Notes: generated by a model not told the origin, from the sequence alone. DNA of 7,630 bases from GCA-1730015 sp964583825 (GCA_964583825.1 CAZOXM010000155.1:1-7630); one strand, 5' to 3'. Counted from the stretch's first letter, positions 1 to 5,853 are shown. Program-made: numbers and translations.

Positions 1-1
1 T

Positions 2-418
2 ACTGTGACCAAAGAGGCGATCAACTGCCACCACAATTATGTGGCGATTGAGAACCATTTTGGTGCAGATGTTTTTCTGACCCGCAAGGGTGCAATCAGT
101 GCCCGTGACGGTGAGCTCGGCATTATCCCCGGCAGCATGGGTGCGAAGTCGTATATTGTCAAAGGCAAAGGTAATGCGAATGCATTTTGTTCCTGCTCTC
201 ATGGTGCAGGTCGAACCATGAGCAGAACCGCTGCCAAAAAAGCCTTTACCACCGGTGATTTAAAATCACAAACCAGTGGTGTTGAATGTCGAAAGGACGC
301 CGGTGTTATCGATGAAATACCCGGTGCTTATAAAGACATTGACACGGTGATGGAAAATCAGACTGATCTGGTGGAAATTGTGCACACCCTGAAGCAGGTC
401 GTGTGTGTGAAGGGGTGA
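2..418 (+). CDS. rtcB: RNA-splicing ligase RtcB, C-terminal part (5' end outside window)
   Basis: The reading frame is open from the window edge, so this is the last 138 codons of a protein that is about 400 residues long in the family. RtcB joins RNA 2',3'-cyclic phosphate (or 3'-phosphate) ends to 5'-OH ends using GTP and Mn2+ in the cytoplasm, in RNA repair and tRNA healing. Visible signatures are the metal-binding NCHHNY motif near the start, GIIPGSMGAKSYIV, the CSCSHGAGRTMSR motif containing the histidine that becomes guanylylated, and the terminal VECRKDAGVIDEIPGAYKDID block followed by TLKQVVCVKG, nearly identical to the E. coli-type ending as I remember it. The GTG at position 5 is an internal valine codon, not the start. 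No partner such as rtcA or rtcR is visible. A strong terminator follows directly. The family call is very secure. Confidence 0.96.
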   Translation, partial: TVTKEAINCHHNYVAIENHFGADVFLTRKGAISARDGELGIIPGSMGAKSYIVKGKGNANAFCSCSHGAGRTMSRTAAKKAFTTGDLKSQTSGVECRKDAGVIDEIPGAYKDIDTVMENQTDLVEIVHTLKQVVCVKG

Positions 419-420
419 TA

Positions 421-451
421 TTCGAGCCGACAGCTTGTCGGCTCGAATTTT
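421..451 (+). terminator. Intrinsic terminator of rtcB
   Basis: A perfect 12-bp stem (TTCGAGCCGACA at 421-432, complement at 436-447) closes on a 3-nt loop and is followed by TTTT (448-451). It begins two bases after the rtcB stop codon. Read from the other strand, the stem is not followed by a T-tract, so it is probably a one-way terminator for rtcB, although it lies between convergent genes and could also shield the end of the Crp/Fnr transcript. Confidence 0.85.
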
Positions 452-486
452 ACTTATGTCTGACCCTACAGGTGCTGCGGCGCACA

Positions 487-1119
487 TCATAGGGCGAGCT
501 TATCTTCCAGAGCACCTGCGTCAATTACTTCTACTTGTTTTCGGTGCCGCCTCAGCCACCCGTCCCGCTCAAAAGCCGCCAGTCGCCGGCTGACCACTTC
601 CCGCACTGTACCGATTTCAACGGCGAGTTCTTCATGGGTAATAGTCAGGGTGAGGTCACCTGTGCTGTTCAGTCTTGCCAGGAGTGCAGCGGCGAGGCGC
701 TGGTCGATACTGTAGGTGGTCAGCTCACTGGTGCGTTGCATCATGGTGGTGAGGCGTTCGGCAAAACCGTCGAAGACAAATTGTCGGAACGTGGCGGATT
801 CTCCCAGCATGTGGCTAAATACCACTGCCGGCACCAGCGCTATTGTGATATCGGTTTCTGCGATGGCCTGTGCTGAATAGTTGTTGCCGCTCATCAGGCA
901 GGCGGTGGTGAGCACACAGGACTGATCCTGATGAATACGATACAGCATCAGCTGTTGCCCGGTGATGGAGGAGAGCTCCACACGAATCTGCCCTTCAAGC
1001 ACCAGCACGTAGTGTTCACAAGGGTCATCCATAGTGAACAATACGGCGCCGGCGGGAAGCCGTTGCGTTTTTCCTGCCGCAATAATCTGATGCTTGATGT
1101 CGTGGTAGCTCGCGCTCAT
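487..1119 (-). CDS. Crp/Fnr-family transcriptional regulator
   Basis: A 210-residue protein with an N-terminal cyclic-nucleotide-binding-like beta-barrel (about residues 15-105), a long dimerisation helix (about 110-135) and a C-terminal winged helix-turn-helix (about 138-200). The recognition helix reads TVREVVSRRL (171-180). Its E174-x-x-S177-R178 pattern matches the E-x-x-S-R of FNR, and R173 sits where CRP has the Arg that reads the G of TGTGA. The N-terminal cysteine cluster that binds Fe-S in FNR is absent. Cysteines are C34, C68 and C74; the last two form SCVLTTAC in the place of the usual cAMP-pocket GE segment, so cAMP binding is unlikely and a thiol-based signal is possible (inference). 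The start at 1119 is the only sensible ATG for a full domain, but no strong ribosome site precedes it. The gene is divergent from the DUF2892 gene, a pairing that suggests local regulation. Family certain, signal unknown. Confidence 0.92.
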   Translation of the reverse strand: MSASYHDIKHQIIAAGKTQRLPAGAVLFTMDDPCEHYVLVLEGQIRVELSSITGQQLMLYRIHQDQSCVLTTACLMSGNNYSAQAIAETDITIALVPAVVFSHMLGESATFRQFVFDGFAERLTTMMQRTSELTTYSIDQRLAAALLARLNSTGDLTLTITHEELAVEIGTVREVVSRRLAAFERDGWLRRHRKQVEVIDAGALEDKLAL

Positions 1120-1169
1120 CAGAAAAGTATCCGGACTTCTGAGATGATTGTCGACCCCCGGGTCTGTTG

Positions 1170-1175
1170 ATTATA
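1170..1175 (-). promoter_or_regulatory. Consensus -10 box for the Crp/Fnr regulator gene
   Basis: On the minus strand this reads TATAAT, a perfect sigma70 -10 element, about 50 bp before the regulator start codon. At 17-bp spacing the -35 position (1193-1198) reads AGAAGC, which does not match the consensus, so the promoter may need an activator. A 12-bp palindrome (GACCC-CC-GGGTC, 1153-1164) covers the expected start of transcription. Confidence 0.45.
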
Positions 1176-1209
1176 AAAGCGCGGTTTGCATGGCTTCTGA
1201 CTGAGGGCG

Positions 1210-1229
1210 CACGTGTTTTACGTCACGTG
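1210..1229. promoter_or_regulatory. Putative Crp/Fnr-type operator 1
   Basis: CACGTGT-N6-TCACGTG, an inverted repeat with 6 of 7 positions matching and the N6 half-site spacing typical of CRP and FNR boxes (compare TGTGA-N6-TCACA). It lies between the divergent regulator and DUF2892 genes. Assignment to the neighbouring regulator is inference, supported by the CRP-like Arg in its recognition helix. Confidence 0.5.
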
Positions 1230-1250
1230 TGGTGATATATCTGTGTGCCG

Positions 1251-1265
1251 CGTGACAAAGTCACG
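1251..1265. promoter_or_regulatory. Putative Crp/Fnr-type operator 2
   Basis: A perfect 15-bp dyad, CGTGAC-AAA-GTCACG. It repeats the CGTGA half-site of the dyad at 1210-1229, but with 5 rather than 6 bases between the GTGA cores. A possible -10-like TACCAT at 1287-1292 would put transcription start near 1299 and this dyad near -41, the usual place for class II activation of the DUF2892 gene. The spacing difference is a real weakness of the assignment. Confidence 0.45.
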
Positions 1266-1322
1266 GTGTTCGCAGGCGGGGCGTCGTACCATCTCAGTGT
1301 ACACATTTACTCGAGAAACAAC

Positions 1323-1526
1323 ATGGCAAAAAACGTAGGTTCCGTGGATAAAATAATCCGCCTGATTATTGGTGTTGCGCTCGCCTTGTGGGCTGTGCTC
1401 AGTGCCGGTCTGAGCTCCCCGTTGAGTTATATCGCGCTGGCAGCTGGGGTGATTCTTATAGTGACTGCGCTGATGAATTTCTGTCCGTTGTTTCGAATAC
1501 TGGGCATCAGTACCAGAAAAGCCTAG
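1323..1526 (+). CDS. DUF2892 (YgaP-like) small inner-membrane protein
   Basis: A 67-residue protein with two hydrophobic segments (about residues 10-28 and 34-52), a short SSP turn between them, and the ending NFCPLFRILGIST that is characteristic of DUF2892. This is the same two-helix unit found at the C-terminus of the rhodanese YgaP in E. coli. An N-in/C-in hairpin in the inner membrane is likely. C54, in NFCP, is the conserved cysteine. I chose the ATG at 1323 because it has a purine-rich GAGAAA stretch six bases upstream and gives the standard domain start MAKNVGSVDKIIR; an in-frame extension back to 1245 would overrun the putative operators. Its molecular function is unknown. Family members often sit beside sulfur-transfer or redox genes, and here the neighbour is a divergent Crp/Fnr regulator that probably controls it. 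Confidence 0.85.
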   Translation: MAKNVGSVDKIIRLIIGVALALWAVLSAGLSSPLSYIALAAGVILIVTALMNFCPLFRILGISTRKA

Positions 1527-1577
1527 CCTGCATTATTTATGGAGATTCGCCATCCAGAGGGAATAGTGCAAAACAGG

Positions 1578-1631
1578 TCGCCTGATCAAGTGAGAAACGT
1601 GGCCTGCCACGTGCCGAGCTTGATCAGGCGA
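1578..1631. repeat. Nested perfect inverted repeat (54 bp)
   Basis: Outer 13-bp arms (TCGCCTGATCAAG at 1578-1590, complement at 1619-1631) enclose inner 7-bp arms (ACGTGGC at 1597-1603, GCCACGT at 1606-1612). As RNA it folds into a two-part stem with a symmetric 6x6 internal loop (UGAGAA against GCCGAG) in which a U-G wobble and tandem G-A pairs could stack. It starts 51 bases after the DUF2892 stop. No clean T-tract follows (only ATATTTTCT from about 1643), so it is not a standard terminator. It may be an mRNA 3'-end structure, a small RNA, a cruciform, or a protein site. Confidence 0.6.
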
Positions 1632-1705
1632 GATGTGAAGCAATATTTTCTACTGGTGGTGAATAGACACACTGCTACGTTCCGGAATCACCCAATTTTA
1701 CGACT

Positions 1706-1736
1706 CTGAAACTATGTACATAGACGTTTCATTCAG
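1706..1736. repeat. Palindrome CTATGTACATAG inside a larger imperfect dyad
   Basis: A 12-bp perfect palindrome at 1712-1723 overlaps a wider dyad, TGAAAC (1707-1712) with GTTTCA (1726-1731), with CTGAA/TTCAG outside it (1706-1710 and 1732-1736). It lies in the 289-bp stretch (1527-1815) between the DUF2892 gene and the convergent flavoprotein gene, which holds no credible open frame. Function is unknown. Confidence 0.4.
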
Positions 1737-1791
1737 TTTAAGCTGGCGCCCCATGAATTATGCAGGCTGGGGAACCTCTGATTAATTCAGC

Positions 1792-1812
1792 GCGGCCATT
1801 CTGGCTGGCCGC
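1792..1812 (-). terminator. Weak hairpin just after the flavoprotein gene
   Basis: A 7-bp GC-rich stem (GCGGCCA/TGGCCGC) with a 7-nt loop lies 3 bases past the stop codon of the minus-strand flavoprotein gene. In the minus-strand direction it is followed by GCTGAATTAATC rather than a T-run, so it may stabilise the 3' end rather than terminate efficiently. Confidence 0.3.
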
Positions 1813-1815
1813 AGG

Positions 1816-3204
1816 CTACAGTTTGGTGCGCAGAAAACGTGAGCAGGCTTTCTTGACGATTTCTGCGTAGGTCGGGTAGGCAAAGATAGCATCGGCAATA
1901 TCCTCGGCTTTGAGCCCCATCTTTATTGGCAGCGTCAGACACTGTACCCACTCACCGGCATGCGCACCGATGCCGGTAGCACCGAGCAGGCGGTTATCTG
2001 AATCCATAACGATTTTCAGAAAGCCACCGGTTTTACTGTCGGTGATAAACCGGTCGGTGGCGGCATCGACCTTGAAAGTTTGTATGCCATCGTGCTTTTC
2101 CCGGGCTTCGGCTTCAGTCATGCCGACGTGGCCGATTTCCGGATCGGTGAAGATTGCCCACGGCAGGGGTGAGAGTTCGATCTCCCTGTCTGATACCTTC
2201 AGCATATTTCGCACGACGATTTCAGCCTGATAGTTGGCGACATGGCTGAACTTGGCTCTCGATGCTACATCGCCGACAGCGCAGATGTGCGGCACGCTGG
2301 TTTGCATTTTATCGTTTACGGTGACGCCGTGGCGGGTGTATTCAATACCCGCTGCTTCCAGATTAAGTCCATCAATGTTCGGGACACGTCCAATGGCGAC
2401 AAACAGTTCATCCACCAGCAGCTGACCGGTCTGGTTGTTCGGCTGTTCTATGTCAATACAGACTTTACCACTGCTGTCGCGAGAGCATACTGTCGCATTG
2501 GCCCCGGTGATCATTTCAATGCCCATCTGTGCAAAAATATCGATCAGGTGCTGTGCGATGTCCGGATCTATCGCGCCGAGGATACGGGTGTGGCGGTCAA
2601 TAATTTTTACTTTCGTGCCGAAGCGTGCGAGTGACTGACCCAGTTCGGCTGAAATCACTCCGCCACCGAGGAAGGCTATGCTTTCCGGCTGTTTGCGCAG
2701 CGCCCAGAAATTTTCGTTGTTGAGTGTTTCAACCGGATTTTCTGCGCTGGTGGGCAACAGTCTGGGACCGGAGCCGGTGGCAATAATGAGTTGTTCTCCA
2801 CGCACCGTGTCATCACCAATGGCCACCGTGTGGTCGTCAATAAACGATGCGCCGGACGGGTGAATGTAGGTATCAATACCCAGATCATTGAACCGTTGCG
2901 GTTGCTCGTGCGCGTAGACCCCGTCAATGATACTTTTCACGTGTTCCATTGCAGTTTTAAACTCAAAGCCTGCGCGAACGTCCACAGCGTGCAGTCCATG
3001 TGCGGCTGAGTTGGTCATGCTGTGATAGTGTTTGGCAACATCGATCAGCGCCTTGGACGGGACGCAACCGGAATGCGTACACTCACCACCGATTTTGTGC
3101 TTTTCGATCAGTGCGACTTTGGCACCGCGACGCTGCGCTTCAAATGCGGCGGTAATACCACCCCCGCCGGCGCCGAGGATTACAACATCATACGATGTGG
3201 TCAT
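1816..3204 (-). CDS. FAD-dependent pyridine nucleotide-disulfide oxidoreductase (Lpd/MerA superfamily)
   Basis: A 462-residue flavoprotein of the usual length for dihydrolipoyl dehydrogenase. In order: N-terminal FAD dinucleotide fold with GAGGGG (11-16); redox-active disulfide C42-x4-C47 in GGECTHSGCVPSKAL; ATGSGPR (142-148); NAD(P)H fold with LGGGVISAELG (179-189); second FAD motif AVGDVAS (309-315); and the dimerisation domain from about 345. Where Lpd and glutathione reductase carry HPTxxE, this protein has FAYPTYAE (441-448). The catalytic-base His is therefore Tyr443, as in mercuric reductase, but it lacks MerA's C-terminal vicinal cysteines and N-terminal metal domain. It should transfer electrons from NAD(P)H through FAD to a disulfide or other small acceptor in the cytoplasm; the substrate is unknown. 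No 2-oxoacid dehydrogenase genes are near, so it is probably not a complex E3 subunit. Its start lies inside the upstream phosphoesterase gene (17-bp overlap), implying cotranscription and coupled translation. Confidence 0.9.
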   Translation of the reverse strand: MTTSYDVVILGAGGGGITAAFEAQRRGAKVALIEKHKIGGECTHSGCVPSKALIDVAKHYHSMTNSAAHGLHAVDVRAGFEFKTAMEHVKSIIDGVYAHEQPQRFNDLGIDTYIHPSGASFIDDHTVAIGDDTVRGEQLIIATGSGPRLLPTSAENPVETLNNENFWALRKQPESIAFLGGGVISAELGQSLARFGTKVKIIDRHTRILGAIDPDIAQHLIDIFAQMGIEMITGANATVCSRDSSGKVCIDIEQPNNQTGQLLVDELFVAIGRVPNIDGLNLEAAGIEYTRHGVTVNDKMQTSVPHICAVGDVASRAKFSHVANYQAEIVVRNMLKVSDREIELSPLPWAIFTDPEIGHVGMTEAEAREKHDGIQTFKVDAATDRFITDSKTGGFLKIVMDSDNRLLGATGIGAHAGEWVQCLTLPIKMGLKAEDIADAIFAYPTYAEIVKKACSRFLRTKL

Positions 3205-4525
3205 TCAGTGATTCCGTGTAGATGACTGCTGCGTCTCCTTCGACTCCGTCGACTTGAAAATAGTTCATTTCACCTGCCGCGCCGTCGATAGAAAGCATGG
3301 CGAATGCGTGGTGGTAGTGGTCGCCGTCGTGCCCGAGCTGGCAATCGAGGTTCATTACCGGGGCGGCATCAAACGGTTCCGGAACAAACAGGTTGTGTAA
3401 CTGCCGGTAAGGTTGCCACAGCAGCGCTACCGGGATCGCACCGGAGCCGATACATCGTCCGCGCCTGAGACCGGCATATGGTTCAAACGCGACGAGATTG
3501 TGTTCATGGCCCCACAGCCACAGATCGATGGCAGATAAGTGATCGCTGAATGCATCGTACAGTACCGGGTTCAATGCCAGTGGCCGGTTGTCGGCCGTGC
3601 GCCCGATATTGCCGGACGCTGTAAACAACTGGTAGTGCGACAGCATCACTGTTTTGCGACCGTTGGCGGTATCGAGTTTATGTTTGTGCCATTGCACTTC
3701 TTTCGGTTCGATCGACGGGATGCTGGAGATCGCGTCGGTCGGCTTGCCGACCTGTGGCGGTGCACCGATGGAAAGTATCTGCCAGTGATCGTTACGCAGA
3801 CAGAAGTAACTGGCCGGCTGGCCGAGTTCGTCAAGTAACCAGTAATAGCCGGCACCACCGGCGTATAAATCGTGATTGCCGGCGAGGTTAAATATACGGG
3901 TTTTTGGTGGCAGTACCTCACGCACGATCGATAAGAAGTGATCCTGCATTTCGGACTGAGTACCGGAGTAGTACACATCACCAAGGTGGATCACAATATC
4001 CGGCTGTTGTTCGCCTATGCGGCGCATCACGTTTTTTGCCAGGCGTGTACCGGTACCCCAGTCCGATACGAAGGCAATCTTCAGCTTGCTGCGGTTGTGT
4101 TCGTCCAGCGGTAAAACATAATCGTCGAGCGACTCATAGTGTCGATAGGGAATGGGCTCGTGGTTGTTGTCAAACTCCAGCAGAGTTTTGGCCCAGAGCG
4201 GATCGCATACCGAATAGCGAATCTCTGCTTCCAGTTCATGCACGCGTTTGGTGTTGCCGGTGAATTTTGCGGCGGCCAGTCCGACATAGAGATGGGCACA
4301 TTTGGAGACCAGTTCGCCGGTGGTAATTACCTCGGCGATCTCCACCCCGTCGCGGCCGGCGGCGATGGCGGATTCCAGCTTGTCGCAGGCTTCACAACTC
4401 GCGCGCATGGCCGGGTGCTCTGCAGACAGGCTTTTTTCACCTGAGCCCGTCTGTTTGTTCAATACCGAGTTCAGCGCGGACTGCCAGCGTGACATGAAGG
4501 ACAAGCCGTAGGTTTTAATGGCCAT
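3188..4525 (-). CDS. Purple-acid-phosphatase-like metallophosphoesterase
   Basis: A 445-residue protein with a calcineurin-like phosphoesterase domain from about residue 148 to 345. All five purple-acid-phosphatase motifs are present in order: DWG (155-157), GDVYY (182-186) with Y186 as the expected Fe(III)-ligand tyrosine, GNHD (216-219), SHYQ (296-299) and GHEH (339-342). DWG, with Gly where ordinary phosphoesterases have His (DxH), together with the Tyr, marks the PAP branch. No signal peptide is visible, so it is probably cytoplasmic, unlike most PAPs. Residues 1-140 form an unrecognised, mostly helical region containing C44-E-A-C47. The C-terminal 100 residues include a His-rich stretch (HDGDHYHH, 399-406) and beta-like segments. 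The start at 4525 has AAGG about ten bases upstream; M11 is an alternative. It is the first gene of an overlapping pair with the flavoprotein. The substrate cannot be told from sequence: phosphomonoester, diester or nucleotide are all possible. Confidence 0.88.
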   Translation of the reverse strand: MAIKTYGLSFMSRWQSALNSVLNKQTGSGEKSLSAEHPAMRASCEACDKLESAIAAGRDGVEIAEVITTGELVSKCAHLYVGLAAAKFTGNTKRVHELEAEIRYSVCDPLWAKTLLEFDNNHEPIPYRHYESLDDYVLPLDEHNRSKLKIAFVSDWGTGTRLAKNVMRRIGEQQPDIVIHLGDVYYSGTQSEMQDHFLSIVREVLPPKTRIFNLAGNHDLYAGGAGYYWLLDELGQPASYFCLRNDHWQILSIGAPPQVGKPTDAISSIPSIEPKEVQWHKHKLDTANGRKTVMLSHYQLFTASGNIGRTADNRPLALNPVLYDAFSDHLSAIDLWLWGHEHNLVAFEPYAGLRRGRCIGSGAIPVALLWQPYRQLHNLFVPEPFDAAPVMNLDCQLGHDGDHYHHAFAMLSIDGAAGEMNYFQVDGVEGDAAVIYTESLNDHIV

Positions 4526-4606
4526 TGCGACAATGCCTTGAGTGCCTGGGTTTTTGTCTCATGTCGATAGTCGGTTACGAATTAGTGCTGACAGTGAACA
4601 AGGCAG

Positions 4607-4648
4607 GGCGGACTGCAGCCGGGTTGCGCGAACACCGGTTGGTCCGCC
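4607..4648. repeat. Long imperfect hairpin between phosphoesterase and deacetylase genes
   Basis: Outer 7-bp arms GGCGGAC (4607-4613) and GTCCGCC (4642-4648) enclose a second stem, CCGGGTT (4619-4625) with AACaCCGG (4631-4638, one bulged A), over a GCGCG loop. A perfect 10-bp palindrome TAATCGATTA follows at 4651-4660. It lies after the end of the minus-strand deacetylase gene and before the phosphoesterase gene, but no T-tract follows on either strand, so any role in termination is uncertain. Confidence 0.4.
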
Positions 4649-4713
4649 GATAATCGATTAAGTTCGAAATCGGGAGGGCAGGCACTGGCATAGCTGCAAT
4701 CATCAGTGGCCGT

Positions 4714-5748
4714 CTACGCCGCCCCGCTGAAGCCATTGAGCACATTCACGGTATTGGTGCCGATTTCCTCTACGGCATAACCACCCTCCATCACAAACAG
4801 GGTCGGCAGCTTTAGGCTGGCAAGCATTTCACCGCAACGGGTAAAGTCGCCGCCGGTGAGTTTAAAAAAACTGATCGGATCTTTTTCAAAGGTGTCCACC
4901 CCGAGTGAGATAACCAGCGCGTCCGGCGAGTAGCTTCTGATCTTTCGCATTGCATCGGTAAGTGCCTCCTGCCACGCGTTAAACTGAGTGCCCGGCAGCA
5001 TGGGGTAGTTGATGTTATATCCCTCACCGGCACCAGTGCCGGTTTCATCCGCGTAGCCCAAAAAGTGCGGGAAGGCGTGAATCGGGTCGCCGTGCAGCGA
5101 AATAAACAGCACGTCATCGCGCTGGTAGAAGATATCCTGCGTGCCGTTGCCGTGGTGAAAGTCGATATCCAGAATGGCAACACGTGCCGCACCCGCGCCG
5201 AGAAATCCCTCAGCAGCAATCGCCGCATTGTTTAAAAAGCAGTAACCGCCGTATAGGTCTGCCGCAGCGTGGTGGCCGGGTGGGCGGCACAGTGCGAATA
5301 CCTCGGCATCCGTGCCGGTAACCAGTTGCTGTGCGGTCATTGCCACCGCGGCACTGCTTTGGGCTGCCTGCCAGGTACCACCGGTGATCGCGGTTTCAAC
5401 TGCCATGGCATAGTAACCGAGCTTGCCGTCGATATACTCTGGTACGCGTTGCCGCATCCGCCGCGCCGGGAATACCGTGGGAATTGCCTCGCCGTCGAAT
5501 CCTTCCCGCTGCCATTCGTCCCATGCAGTTTGCAGGAACGCCAGGTATTCGGGGGTATGGACTTTTTCAACCAGCGATATGTCGAACGGGTCCGGTTGTC
5601 GCAGGTCGGTGTGACCGGCGGCGTTCAGTGCCTGATGTATGCAGTCCCAGCGCTCCGGGCACTCGTAGGGGCGAACCAGTTGCCCGCCGGCGAGTTCGCC
5701 GGCCGGAAAGTGAAAACGATGCTCTTCGGAACTGACGGTCGTGAACAT
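4714..5748 (-). CDS. Acetylpolyamine amidohydrolase (histone deacetylase family)
   Basis: A 344-residue zinc hydrolase that should remove acetyl groups from acetylated polyamines such as N-acetylputrescine in the cytoplasm. Catalytic signatures: the tandem histidines H159-H160 in CRPPGHHAAADLYGGYCFLNN; the zinc ligands D196 and H198 in LDIDFHHGNGTQ; the third ligand D285 in SLGVDTFEKDPISFFKLTGGD; and the transition-state tyrosine Y324 in MEGGYA. Length and positions agree within about one residue with the Mycoplana ramosa enzyme as I recall it (H158, H159, D195, H197, D284, Y323). The GVDTFEKDPIS phrase favours the acetylpolyamine branch over protein deacetylases. The start at 5748 has a good AGGGA ribosome site (5754-5758) five bases upstream. 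It is divergent from the gamma-glutamylpolyamine synthetase gene, which strongly supports a polyamine role. Other acylamide substrates remain possible. Confidence 0.9.
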   Translation of the reverse strand: MFTTVSSEEHRFHFPAGELAGGQLVRPYECPERWDCIHQALNAAGHTDLRQPDPFDISLVEKVHTPEYLAFLQTAWDEWQREGFDGEAIPTVFPARRMRQRVPEYIDGKLGYYAMAVETAITGGTWQAAQSSAAVAMTAQQLVTGTDAEVFALCRPPGHHAAADLYGGYCFLNNAAIAAEGFLGAGAARVAILDIDFHHGNGTQDIFYQRDDVLFISLHGDPIHAFPHFLGYADETGTGAGEGYNINYPMLPGTQFNAWQEALTDAMRKIRSYSPDALVISLGVDTFEKDPISFFKLTGGDFTRCGEMLASLKLPTLFVMEGGYAVEEIGTNTVNVLNGFSGAA

Positions 5749-5774
5749 GGAAGTCCCTAAATGTTGTTCTTGTA

Positions 5775-5802
5775 AGCGATAGACAAGGTAAACGGTATCG
5801 CT
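5775..5802. promoter_or_regulatory. Dyad in the deacetylase leader
   Basis: AGCGATA-N14-TATCGCT, perfect 7-bp arms whose centres are 21 bp apart, about two helical turns. It sits between the predicted deacetylase transcription start (near 5817) and its start codon, a position suited to a repressor. It could also form a stem with a 14-nt loop in the mRNA leader. Confidence 0.45.
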
Positions 5803-5823
5803 AAGGAAACTGGTGTGCCGGTT

Positions 5824-5852
5824 ATCATAAGTGGATTTACGCGTCGAGTTAA
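5824..5852 (-). promoter_or_regulatory. Sigma70-type promoter of the deacetylase gene
   Basis: On the minus strand, TTAACT (-35, 5852-5847; 4 of 6 consensus) and TATGAT (-10, 5829-5824; 5 of 6) are separated by exactly 17 bases. Transcription would start near 5817, giving a leader of about 70 nt. Confidence 0.55.
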
Positions 5853-5853
5853 G

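Noticed and set aside
266..490. Minus-strand open frame of 74 codons whose ATG overlaps the Crp/Fnr stop codon
   Set aside because: It runs antisense through the highly conserved RtcB C-terminus and the terminator, and resembles no protein I know; treated as a shadow frame.
1578..1631. Integron attC site
   Set aside because: The arms lack the GTTRRRY/RYYYAAC core sequences and no cassette-like gene is bounded by it.
1816..3204. Calling the flavoprotein the E3 subunit (lpdA) of a 2-oxoacid dehydrogenase, or mercuric reductase
   Set aside because: The HPTxxE His is replaced by Tyr and no E1/E2 genes are near, against E3; no C-terminal vicinal cysteines, HMA domain or mer genes, against MerA.
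3904..4263. Plus-strand open frame of 119 codons opposite the phosphoesterase
   Set aside because: Shadow of the conserved phosphoesterase frame; Arg/Ser-rich with no recognisable motif.
4714..5748. Protein (histone-like) deacetylase acting on chromatin
   Set aside because: The GVDTFEKDPIS motif, length and divergent polyamine ligase fit acetylpolyamine amidohydrolase better.
5269..5760. Plus-strand open frame of 163 codons opposite the deacetylase
   Set aside because: Antisense to the catalytic core of a clear zinc hydrolase; composition is Cys/Gly/Arg-rich and shows no domain features.
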